DNA from: Prorocentrum cordatum
Taxonomy: Eukaryota; Sar; Dinophyceae; Prorocentrales; Prorocentraceae
Reading direction: 5' to 3'
DNA length: 36,310 bases
Assembly: GCA_963575745.1 (NCBI GenBank)
Contig: CAUYUJ010020242.1
Coordinates: forward strand, 124,759-161,068
Each line of letters starts with the position of its first letter. Position 1 is the stretch's first letter. Made by a program: the position numbers and the translations under genes. Positions 29,005-36,310 of the stretch are shown here, piece by piece. Under the pieces are notes generated by a model. The model did not search any database and was not told where the DNA came from. It saw nothing but the letters and a program-made list of their open reading frames with translations.

Positions 29005-29362
29005 TTACTCTTAGCTTCCAGTACTGGCGCCTGCGGTGAACCGTCAACCTGGTCACCGCCGGGAACCTCGTAGAGCTCATTTCACGCGAAAGAGTGCTCG
29101 GAGTCGAAAGAGAGAGCTTCTGGAAGCATTTCTCGAAAAAGAGAAAAATTGTTTTTTTTTCGTGTCGACATGAAGATGCTTGCGCCAAGTCTTTTGATAG
29201 TAAACGTACGCCTACAAAGCTCATACTAAGACAGAGAGGCCCTTATAGTCGTTTACAGGTGCGAAAAATCTGGTTTCTCAAAATGAATTGTCAAATATCT
29301 TTCAAAAAATCGCAAAAGCACCCAAAAGTTGCCACATTTTCCGCCTCGGCCGGGTGGGCCAA

Positions 29363-30258
29363 CTGGGCGCCGGCGGTAAACCGTCAACCTGGTTACCGCC
29401 GGGGGCCTCGTAGAGCTCTTTTCTTGCCCAGCTCCTCGGAACACGTGAAGCAAGCTTAAGCGAGAACCAAAAAACTCTAAAAAATCGATCGCATACAAAT
29501 AGTTTTGCGGACTTAGCTCGAGAAGCAGACTCTGTTCAGAGCTCTAGATGCTTCAGCCAAACGCCCTTGATGATTCTGTATCGGTTTCTGTGCGTACCAC
29601 CTCTGCAGCTGTGCTACAGCTAGAGTTAAGTGCAGAATACCGACAGCGTCTCTAAAGAGAACTTGAGAAATACGAATAGTGTTGTGGACCTAACTCGACT
29701 AGCAGAACAAGTTCAGGCCTCTCGATGCAACAGACGCAAGCGCCTGGTGATACTGAATCAGTTTATGTGCGTACCAGCTCTGTAGCTCCTCTGAATCTTG
29801 AGTTGAGTACAGAAAACCGGCATTACTGGTGAAGATGACTTTTACGGACCTAGCTCGAGTAGCAGACCGAGTTCAGGCCTCTGGATGCAACAGGCGAACG
29901 CGCCTGATCATTGTGAATCGGTTTCTGCAAGTATCAGCTCTGTAGCTCTCGAAATCTCGAGTTAAGTACAGAAAACCGTGAACGCGTGTCAAGATGACTC
30001 GGAACGCAATTGGTTCCAGCGAGTCTTTTGATAGTAATACTGCAGCAACGGACCTGAGAAGTTAACTGGCAGACGCGGCATAACCCACTACACGTGAGAA
30101 AAATACCGGTTCTCGAAATGAATTGTCAAATATCTTTCAAATCAAAGCAAAACCGACCCAAGGTTATCACATTGTCTCTTTTGGTCGGGTCGGCCAACTA
30201 GCTCCACCCCGCGCCGGAATTCCTCTAGCTCATCGATGCCGAAGAGCTCTACGATGTA
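29363..30258 (-). mobile_element. Type 3 element, complete, 896 bp
   Basis: Head CTGGGCGCCGGCGGTAAACC/GGTTACCGCCGGG, inner repeat GCCTCGTAGAGCTC. Three to four diverged monomers (AGCTCTGTAGCTCTC, AGACCGAGTTCAG) occupy 29500-30000. Type 2-like sequence follows (TTGTCAAATATCTTTCAAAT, GGTCGGGTCGGCCAACTAGC), and the right end is AGAGCTCTACGATGTA. It therefore combines the monomers of type 1 with the tail of type 2. Confidence 0.75.
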
Positions 30259-31640
30259 TGTTTGGACTGCCAACGCGAAGTCGGCCCCTGGCTTCGCTCG
30301 GAAAATTTTTCGACGGAATGAACTAAGAATTTGTGAGGTAACTTCTGTAATGCCAAGCTTCGCTCTGCGCGAATAGCAGCCCAAACGAATTGTTAGAACT
30401 GCAAAATCGGCTGAGCCAGGCCGCGGAAGGTATGATCGCGTCCCTTTTCGACACTGGGCGCCGGCGGTAAACCGTCAACCTTTCTCACCGCCGGGGGACT
30501 CGTAGAGCTTCCTGACAATATATAATGTGGAAAAGAATTTCAGCGAACGACTAGTTTTTCAGCCAAAGCGATTATAGACCTCTCAAGATGACTCTAGCAA
30601 AACAAACGAACAGTTTCCAATCGAGCTCGAGTATGAAACCGAGTTCAGACCTCTGAATGCGACAGGCGGACGCGTCTGACGTCTGCGAATCGATTGCTTT
30701 GATTACAGCTCTGCAGCCCCCCATACAGCCTGAGGTAAGTGCAGAAAACCGAGAGTACCTCTGAGAATGACTCGAATAATACAACAGTTTCGCGGATCTC
30801 GTTCGAGTAGCAAACCGAGTTCCAAGCGCTCGGTTGAACGAACGGACGCGCCTGATGTCTCGAAATCGATTTCTCTGACAAGCAGCACTGCATCCCTCCC
30901 CCAGCACGATTTAAGTACAGAAAACCGAGAGCACTTCTCAAGATAACTCGAACAATACCAATAGGTCGCGAACCTAGCTCGGGGAGCAGGCCGAGTTCAG
31001 AGCTCTTGATTCAACAGACGGACGCGCCTGATAATTCTCAATCGATGTCTGTGCTTATCAGCTCTGTGGCTGCCCTACAGATCGAGTTAAGTACGAAAAA
31101 CCGGGAGCGTCTGCTAGAATGACTCGAATAATACGAATAGGTTTGCGACCCTAGCTCGGCTAGCAGACCGAGTTCAGACCTCTGGATTCAACAGGCAAAC
31201 GCGCCTGATCATTCTGGATGCATTAGCTGTGCTTACCAGCTCTGTAGTTGTTCTGAAGCTCGAGTTATCTTGAGAAAACCGATAGCGCGTACCAAAATGA
31301 CTCGAAACGGCCGTTCCCGCCTGCCTGCTTTTTGGCCTTCAAAGTTACCCGATCGAGCTGAGATCAAGATGGCGAGCGGAAATAAGATCAGATATCATGG
31401 GAAAAAATACTAGAGCTCTAACGAATGGTCAAATTTCGAGAACAAAATTTTCAACCGACCAAAAGTCATCAAAAGGTCCGTCGAGATGTTTCTTGCCAAC
31501 TAGCTCTCCAGCTCCCTCGAATTACTCTTAAGCTTCCAGCAATAACTTGCTAAGGGAAGCTCTACGAGTTACTTCGCCAACTAGCTTCACCCTGTCGCCA
31601 AATTCCTCTAGCTCTTCTACCATCAGAGCTCTACGAGGCA
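30259..31640 (-). mobile_element. Short element of a different family (264 bp net), split by one type 1 element
   Basis: After the 29363 element closes, 195 bp of sequence not seen elsewhere in the window follow (30259-30453), starting with a different potential hairpin (GCGAAG...CTTCGC, about 30275-30297). It is cut at TTTCGACA^ by 30454-31571 and resumes at 31572 with a divergent type 2-like tail (CAACTAGCTTCACC, ATTCCTCTAGCTCTTC) ending AGCTCTACGAGGCA. Its right end fits the family, but its head does not. Confidence 0.5.
30454..31571 (-). mobile_element. Type 1 element, complete, 1118 bp (deepest nesting level)
   Basis: Head 30454-30515: stem with one A/C mismatch (CCGGCGGTAA, CTCACCGCCGG), ACTCGTAGAGCTTCC, AATATATAATG. 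Five monomers precede the tail core at 31370 (MASGNKIRYHGKKY), and the right end is AAGCTCTACGAGTTA. By the nesting reconstruction it lies within about a dozen other elements. Confidence 0.82.
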
Positions 31641-31791
31641 CTAGCTCCACCCCGCACCGGAATTCCTCTAGCTCATCGATGACGAAGAGCTCTACGAGGT
31701 ATTAGCTCGCTAAGGGAAGCTCCACGAGTTACTCTCAAGTTTCGCCGCTGCGCTCTCAGGGAAGCTCCACAAGTTACTTGGTAGCGTCCAA

Positions 31792-32120
31792 CTGGCGCCG
31801 GCGGTGAACCGTCAAGCTAGTCACCGCCGGGAACCTCGTAGAGCTCCTCTCACTGTTGAAGAATCGACACATAATCAAAAAATGGAGATTGTTCGAAAAT
31901 CTTGAAATTCGATATTTTCGATGTTCATATTCGCTCAGTTCCTGGAAGTCAACTCATGCAAAAATGCATCGAGAGAGCTGAGCTGCTCTTAGAGAGAAGT
32001 TTATATGCCAACGCTCGGCGTAAAAATCTGCTTTCTCAAAATGAATGATCAAATATCTTTCAAATTTTCGCAAAACCACCCAAAAGTTATCACATTGTCC
32101 GCCTCGGCCGGCTGGACCAA
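31792..32120 (-). mobile_element. Type 2 element, cut at the recurrent CCAA^CT site
   Basis: Head CTGGCGCCGGCGGTGAACC, a GTCAAGC change in the loop, TCACCGCCGGG and AACCTCGTAGAGCTCC. The body closely resembles the elements at 7795 and 12414 (AACTCATGCAAAAATGCATC). It is cut at GCTGGACCAA^ by the element at 32121 and not resumed in the window. Confidence 0.75.
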
Positions 32121-32191
32121 CTGGGCGCCGGCGGTAAACCGTCAACCTTTGTTACCGCCGGGGACTCGTAGAGCTTCCTGACAACATATAA

Positions 32192-32194
<3 letters not shown>

Positions 32195-32284
<90 letters not shown>
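32195..32284. repeat. 90-base uninterrupted A homopolymer
   Basis: It begins directly after CATATAATGT in the head of a type 1 element and ends at TCCAGCCTAGGCAATACC. In sister copies the same ~30-bp position is a short A-rich stretch (GTCGAAAACAATTACACAG), with the same flanks on both sides, so this is an in-place expansion or assembly artefact rather than a retroposon tail. Confidence 0.95.
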
Positions 32285-32287
<3 letters not shown>

Positions 32288-33354
32288 AGCCTAGGCAATA
32301 CCAAACCTCTCGGATGCAACAGCCGAAGGCCCCCGATGCTTCTCGATTCTCTTCTATACGAGCTCTGTAGCTCTCCTACAGCCCGAGTTACGTGCGAAAA
32401 TCGACAGCACCTCTCAAGATGACTCGAATAATACGAATAGTTTGGCAAACCTAGCTCGAGTATCAGACCGAGTTCAGACCTCTGCATGCGAGAGGTGGAC
32501 GCGTCTGATGTCTGCGAATCGACTTCTCTGATTCCCAGCCCAACAGCCCACCTACAGCCCCAGTTAAGGAAACCGACAGCACCTGTCAGGATGACTCGAA
32601 TAATGCAAATATTTTCGCAGACCCAGTTCGGGCAGCAGACGGAATTCGAAGCTCTGGATTCGGAAGGCTGACGCGCCTGATGTCTCCGAATCGATTCTAG
32701 TGATTACCAGCCATGCAGCTGCCCTACAGCCCGAGTTAAGTGCAGAGAACCAACAGCATCTCTCAAGATAACCCAAACGATACAAATCGTTTTTACGATT
32801 CTAGATCGGGCACAGACCGAGTTCAGAGCTCTGGAGTCAACAGACAAGGGCCACTGATGATTCTGAATCAGATTCAGTACGTATCAACTCTGTACTGTCC
32901 TTTAGCTCGACTTAAGTACTGAAAAGCCCGAGCGACTCATGTGATTACCGGCCCTGCAGCCCCCCCTACAGCCCGAGTTAAGTCCGACAGCATCTCTCAG
33001 GATAACTCGAATTATATAATAGTTTCGCAGACCTCTTTCGAGCAGCAGACCAAGTTCTGAGCTCTCGAATCGACCAACGAACGCGCCTGATGTGTGCAAA
33101 TCGATTTCTATGACCCGCAGCACTGTAGCCCTCCCCCAGCACGAGTTGAGTGCAGAAAATTGAGAGCACGTTTCACGATGATTCGGACAATACGAACAGT
33201 TTCAAACCTAGCTCGGGCAGCAGGCCGAGTTCAGAGCTCTCGATACAACAGACAAACGCGCCCGATAATTCTCAATCGATGTCTGTGACTCTAGACTCTG
33301 TAGCTGCCTGCAGCTCGAGTTTAGTACAGAAAATACCGAGAGCGGTTGTCAAGA

Positions 33355-33890
33355 TGACTCGAATAATACGAATAGGTTTGCGGACCTAGCTCGGCTAGCA
33401 GACCGAGTTCAGACCTATAGATTCAACAGGCGAACGCGCCTGATGATTCTGAGTACAATAGCTGTGCTTACCAGCACTGTAGCTGCCCTACAGCTCGAGT
33501 TACGTAGAAAATACCGGCAACGCGTATGAAGTTGGCCCGAATAATACGAATAAGTTTGCAGACCCAGCTCGGCTAGCAGACCGAGTTCAGGCCTATGGAT
33601 TCAACAGGCGAACGCGCCTGATGATTCTGAGTGCGATAGGTGTGCTTACCACTGTAGCTGCCCTACACTTCGAGTTACGTAGGAAATACCGACAACACGT
33701 ATCAAGTTGACTCGAATAATACGAATAGGTTTGCGAACCTAGCTCGGCTAGCAGACCGAGTTCAAACCTATGGATTCAACAGGAGAACGCGCCTGATGAT
33801 TCTGAGTGCGATAGCTGTGCTTACAGCTCTGTAGCTGTTCTAGAGCTCGAGTTAAGTACAAAATACCGACAACGCGTATCAAGATGACTC
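33355..33890. repeat. Locally amplified 176-178-bp monomer (3 copies)
   Basis: CGAATAATACGAATA starts near 33361, 33539 and 33715. These copies share AGCTCGGCTAGCAGACCGAG, a TATRGATTCAACAGG junction and GATTCTGAGTRCRATAG, which distal monomers of other elements lack. This indicates recent unit-by-unit expansion within one element. Confidence 0.85.
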
Positions 33891-35284
33891 GAAACAGCCG
33901 TTCCCGCCAGTGTGCTTTTTGGCAGTAAATAAAAGGTACCCGATCAAGCTGAGATCAAGATGACGAGCGGGAATAAGATCAAATATCACGGGAAAAAATA
34001 CTAGAGCTCTAACGAATGGTCAAATTTAGAGAACATAACTGGGCGCCGGCGGTAAACCGTCAACCTTTCTTACCGCCGGGGGACTCGTAGAGCTTCCTGA
34101 CAATATATAATGTGGAAAAGGATTTCAGAGAACGACTAGTTTTTCAGCCCATAGACCCCTCAAGATGACAGTTTTCCAATCGAGCTCGAGTATGAGACCG
34201 AGTTCAGATCTCTGAATGCGACAGGCGGACGCGTCTGATGTCTGCAGATCGATTCCTGTGATTACCAGCTCTGCAGCCACCAATACGGCCTGAGTTAAGT
34301 GTAGAAAACCGAGAGTACCTCTCAGAATGACTCGAATAATACAACAGTTTTGCGGATCTCGTTCGAGCAGCAGACCGAGTTCCGAGCTCTCGGTTCGGCG
34401 AACGGGCGCGCCTGATGTCTCGAAATCGGTTTCTCTGACCAGCAGCACTGTAGCCCCCCCAGCACGATTTAAGTACAGAAAACCGAGAGCACTTCTCAAG
34501 ATGACTCGAACAATACCAATAGGTTCGCGAACCTAGCTCGGACAGCAGGCCGAGTTCAGAGCTCTTGATTCAACAGACGAACGCGCCTGATAATTCTCAA
34601 TCGATTTCTGTGATTATCAGCTCTGTGCCTGCCCTACGGATCGAGTTAAGTACGAAAAACCAAGAGCGTCTACTACAATAATTCGATTAATACGAATAGG
34701 TTTGCGACCCTAGCTCGGCTAGCAGACTGAGTTCAGACCTCTGAATTCAACAGGCGAACGCGCCTGATCATTCTGAATGCATTAACTGTGCTCACCAGCT
34801 CTGTAGTTGTCCTGAAGCTCGAGTTATCTTGAGAAAACCGACAGCGCGTATTAAGATGACTCGAAACGGCCGTTCCCGCCAGGACGCTTTTTGGCCTTCA
34901 AAGTTACCCGATCGAGCTGAGATCAAGATCGCGAGCGGGAATAAGATCGAATATCATGGGAAAAAATACCTAACGAATGGTCAAATTTCGAGAACAAAAT
35001 TTTTAACCGACCAAAAGTCAGCTCAGCATCAAAGCGGGAGCTTCTGGGAGCTTTTCTACAAAAACTTCAAGTTGAGATTTTTTCGGAGTCAACATGAAGT
35101 CGGTTCCTTCAAGTGAACTGGCACTGAAAATGACTCTAGATGGCCGAGCTGATCAGGGAACGAAGTTTATATCTCAATGCTCGGAGTAAAAATCTGCTTT
35201 TTCAAAATGAATTGTCAAATATCTTTCAAAAAATTGCAAAACCACCCAAAAGTTGTCACATTGTCCGCCTCGGCCGGCTGGACC

Positions 35285-36048
35285 AAAGTTCTCACTCCCA
35301 GCGAAGCTATTCATATGAAGTCTCGCGCTCTCAGTGAGAGCGCGAGACCATTCTGCGTCGACAAACATGCACCAGAACTCTCTAGGTCACCCATAGATCG
35401 ATATAAATTAGAAAAAAAAAAAAATCATCCGACACAAAAAATACAAAATTGTACAAATCGATATTTTTCATTGATTTTGAAAATTCTAATCAATTTGGGC
35501 ACTCTCGAGGCTCCCATTCGATGTCTCGCATGTCGCTACTTCGATTGGAATGTACCTGGCATGCATAGCATGCACTCAGCTCGAGTTATCATCGAAACAC
35601 CGTTCGCAACACGCATACATAGACACAGTATTTCGAGCATAACTCCTGACTCAGCCATGTCTAGGAACTCTCGAGCTTCCAGTGTGACGCGCCAGATCAT
35701 TCTGCATCGACTGGTGTGCGTGAGAGGTCTGTAGCTCGCTGACAGCTCGAGTTAAGTAAAGTCAACCACCGTCACCTGCCAAACTGCACTGCAGGCAAAG
35801 TCGGTTCCTGCAAGTTTTTTGACAGTAATATTGCCCCTAGAGCCCTGAAAATTTTACCAGCAGGTGCGCCATAGCTTACTGTATGTGAGAAAAATCCGTT
35901 TTCTGAAAACGAATTGTCAAATATTGCACAAAACTTCAAAAACAGACCCCAGGTTAACACATTGTCTCTTTTGGTCGGGTCGGCCAACTAGCTCCACCCT
36001 GCGTCCGAATTCATCTTAGCTCATCTCGTCGAAGAGCTCTACGAGGTA
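35285..36048 (-). mobile_element. Old, divergent element with strong palindrome
   Basis: It follows CTGGACCAA, the recurrent insertion site, but starts AGTTCTCACTCC instead of CTGGG. A perfect 14-bp inverted repeat follows at 35320-35348. An AT-rich stretch (35398-35480) and one degenerate monomer (CGCCAGATCATTCTGCATCG, ACAGCTCGAGTTAAGTA) come next. The end is type 3-like (CAGCAGGTGCGCCATAGC, GGTCGGGTCGGCCAACTAGC) and closes AAGAGCTCTACGAGGTA. It is probably an older family member with a different terminal hairpin. Confidence 0.5.
35320..35348. repeat. Perfect 14-bp inverted repeat, one-base centre
   Basis: GTCTCGCGCTCTCA, G, TGAGAGCGCGAGAC. It is placed near the left end of the divergent element at 35285, where other elements carry their terminal hairpin. 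Confidence 0.9.
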
Positions 36049-36214
36049 TTACTCTTAAGCTTCCAGCAATAACTTGCTAAGGGAAGCTTTACGAGTTATT
36101 TTGAACCGACCAAAAGTTGTGAAAAGTTCAGTTCTTTTTTTTCGAGCCAACTGGCTCTCCAGCGGGCCAAACTTGCTGCGTCCAAAGCCCGGATAGCGGG
36201 GGCAGATCAACAGC

Positions 36215-36300
36215 ATAAGACCACTGACACAAACACGCCCACGCATACACGCACGCACGCACAGACACACACGCAAACACACAAACACCCGGGCCGCGCG
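36215..36300. repeat. (CA)n-rich low-complexity tract at window end
   Basis: Degenerate CACACA, CACGCA and CAAACA words, for example GCACGCACGCACAGACACAC. Nothing coding is supported; reverse frames read as Cys/Val-rich low complexity. Confidence 0.85.
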
Positions 36301-36310
36301 CGCACGTAAA

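Larger units (their letters stand above)
29024..31701 (-). mobile_element. Type 2 element, complete, split once (400 bp net)
   Basis: Head CTGGCGCCTGCGGTGAACC/TCACCGCCGGG, then AACCTCGTAGAGCTC. The body is like that of 28205 without the module. It is cut at GTGGGCCAA^ (29362) and resumes at 31641 (CTAGCTCCACCCCGCACCGG), ending AGCTCTACGAGGTA at 31701. The 400-bp net length agrees with the uncut type 2 elements (384 and 397 bp). Confidence 0.85.
26168..31731 (-). mobile_element. Type 1 element, complete, split three times (1050 bp net)
   Basis: Head 26168-26229 (perfect stem, ACTCGTAGAGCTTCC, CGTATAATG). The monomers run to about 26930, and the tail core at 27013 has lost its ATG. It is cut at GTCACCAAA^ by 27121-28156, at GCGTCGGAA^ by 28205-29004, and at CTTCCAGTA^ by 29024-31701. 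Its pieces resume at 28157 (AGTTCCGTCGAGATTTTTC), 29005 (TTACTCTTAGCTTCC) and 31702 (TTAGCTCGCTAAGGGAAGCT). It ends CCACGAGTTA at 31731. Confidence 0.85.
25178..31776 (-). mobile_element. Type 1 element, complete, split once (1035 bp net)
   Basis: Head 25178-25239 (CTGGACGCCGGCGGTAAACC, TTACCGCCGG, ACTCGTAGAGCTTCC). Five monomers precede the tail core at 26012 (MASGNKIEYHRKKY). It is cut at TTCGAATTA^ (26167) and resumes at 31732 with CTCTCAAGTTTCGCCGCTGC, matching the uncut tail at 20967-20990. It ends GCTCCACAAGTTA at 31776. The two pieces add up to the normal length even though they are 5.5 kb apart. Confidence 0.85.
22918..31791 (-). mobile_element. Type 1 element interrupted by two inner elements
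   Basis: Head 22918-22980 (perfect stem, ACTCGTAGAGCTTCC, CATATAATG), six monomers, and tail core at 23921 (MASGNKIEYHGKKY). The tail is cut at CAGCAAAA^ by 24021-25130 and resumes at 25131 (GGTCCGTCGAGATTTTCC). It is cut again at CCCCGGAA^ by 25178-31776 and resumes at 31777 (CTTGGTAGCGTCC). The join CCGGAA-CTTGGTAGCGTCC matches the layout at 36163-36185 (GGGCCAAACTTGCTGCGTCC). It is then cut by 31792. Confidence 0.75.
34039..36098 (-). mobile_element. Type 1 element with internal rearrangement
   Basis: Head 34039-34100 (perfect stem, ACTCGTAGAGCTTCC, AATATATAATG). Five monomers are followed by a tail core at 34929 (ATC instead of ATG) and tail to AAAAGTCAG at about 35021. There it switches abruptly to the interior of a type 2 body (CTCAGCATCAAAG, compare 9639) lacking its head, so a deletion joined the two. 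An unfamiliar segment (35285-35750) and a type 3/2-like end closing at 36048 follow. The type 1 right end (AGCTTTACGAGTTA) is at 36098. Excision of 34039-36098 rejoins GAACATAA with TTTTGAACCGACC. Confidence 0.7.
32121..36200 (-). mobile_element. Type 1 element with A-tract and extra monomers, cut once
   Basis: Head 32121-32180 (CCGGCGGTAA/TTACCGCCGG, ACTCGTAGAGCTTCC, CATATAATG), then a 90-base A run. About ten monomers follow, including three nearly identical ones at 33355-33890. The tail core at 33959 encodes MTSGNKIKYHGKKY. It is cut at GAGAACATAA^ by 34039-36098 and resumes at 36099 (TTTTGAACCGACCAAAAG), continuing to GGCTCTCCAGCGGGCCAA. GC-module-like sequence then follows (CTTGCTGCGTCCAAAGCCC). 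It has the longest monomer array here. Confidence 0.75.

Noticed and set aside
32195-32284. Poly(A) tail of a LINE, SINE or processed pseudogene
   Set aside because: The sequence continues in register with sister elements on both sides, so nothing was retroposed here.
5501-36098. Ordinary MITEs or TIR DNA transposons
   Set aside because: The inverted repeat is internal at one end and terminal at the other. No multi-base target duplications are seen at about 14 reconstructable empty sites, and a hairpin occupies one terminus.
5501-36098. Integron-like cassette array with attC-type hairpins
   Set aside because: Same-orientation hairpin heads suggested it, but the boundaries nest instead of following one another, there is no integrase, and the setting is eukaryotic.
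4235-36310. Spliced-leader, snRNA, tRNA or telomeric repeats
   Set aside because: No matching motif was seen on reading through. This is by eye only, and a covariance-model search would be decisive.

Overview
KIND OF SEQUENCE. This is a window of a large, repeat-choked eukaryotic nuclear genome. There are no bacterial operons, no tRNA or rRNA genes, and no convincing host gene. The only substantial coding capacity is one non-LTR retrotransposon (LINE). Its reverse transcriptase has an unusual ADN catalytic box, and its RNase H-like motifs come in a permuted order. From memory, both traits recall retrotransposons of dinoflagellate-type protists, so an alveolate or algal protist is my best guess, held with low confidence. 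LAYOUT. 1-600 is a (GAC)n/(CTCCGA)n low-complexity tract. 600-2040 has no recognisable gene, only a ~177-bp-spaced direct duplication. 2042-3702 is a ~102-bp minisatellite of about 16-17 copies. 3703-4234 is a short unique segment between two (GGA/GAG)n tracts. From 4235 to the right end the window is almost entirely one mass of interleaved repeats. MAIN RESULT. The repeats are not a simple tandem array. They are non-autonomous elements inserted inside one another. Each has a precise left end, ACTGG(G)CGCCGGCGG, which forms a hairpin, and a precise right end, ...CTACGAGTTA or ...CTACGAGGTA. Removing an inner element rejoins the interrupted outer element base-for-base, with no target-site duplication beyond a possible single A. 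I could close about 15 elements this way. After inner insertions are subtracted, lengths fall into two tight classes, ~1.03-1.2 kb and ~0.36-0.40 kb, and apparent nesting reaches about 13 levels. Read on the minus strand, each element has a 5' terminal repeat, (T)AACTCGTAGAGCTTCC or (T)ACCTCGTAGAGCTC. The inverted partner of that repeat lies internally near the 3' end, followed by a hairpin and then CCAG|T. This asymmetric inverted repeat, 3' hairpin and lack of duplication is the architecture of rolling-circle Helitron2/Helentron-type non-autonomous elements. No Rep/helicase gene is present here. INTERNAL PARTS. Long (type 1) elements carry a 176-177-bp hairpin-rich monomer tandemly repeated about 4-6 times, in a fixed order of monomer variants, plus a conserved tail with a 14-codon micro-ORF. 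Short (type 2) elements lack monomers. A third, rarer type combines features of both. A GC-rich, palindrome-bearing module sits inside several short or type 3 elements and occurs in both orientations. THE LINE. A ~6.0-kb LINE on the minus strand (13992-20013) is inserted in the loop/arm of the terminal hairpin of one element. It encodes ORF1 (coiled coil) and ORF2 (endonuclease, reverse transcriptase, RNase H-like). ORF1 and the start of ORF2 share a frame and are separated by one TGA. The endonuclease contains a frameshift. ORF2 has no stop codon of its own and ends at a TGA supplied by the target hairpin. The nested elements and the LINE are functionally independent, but the element hairpin is the LINE's landing site. 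All alignments and closures were made by eye.
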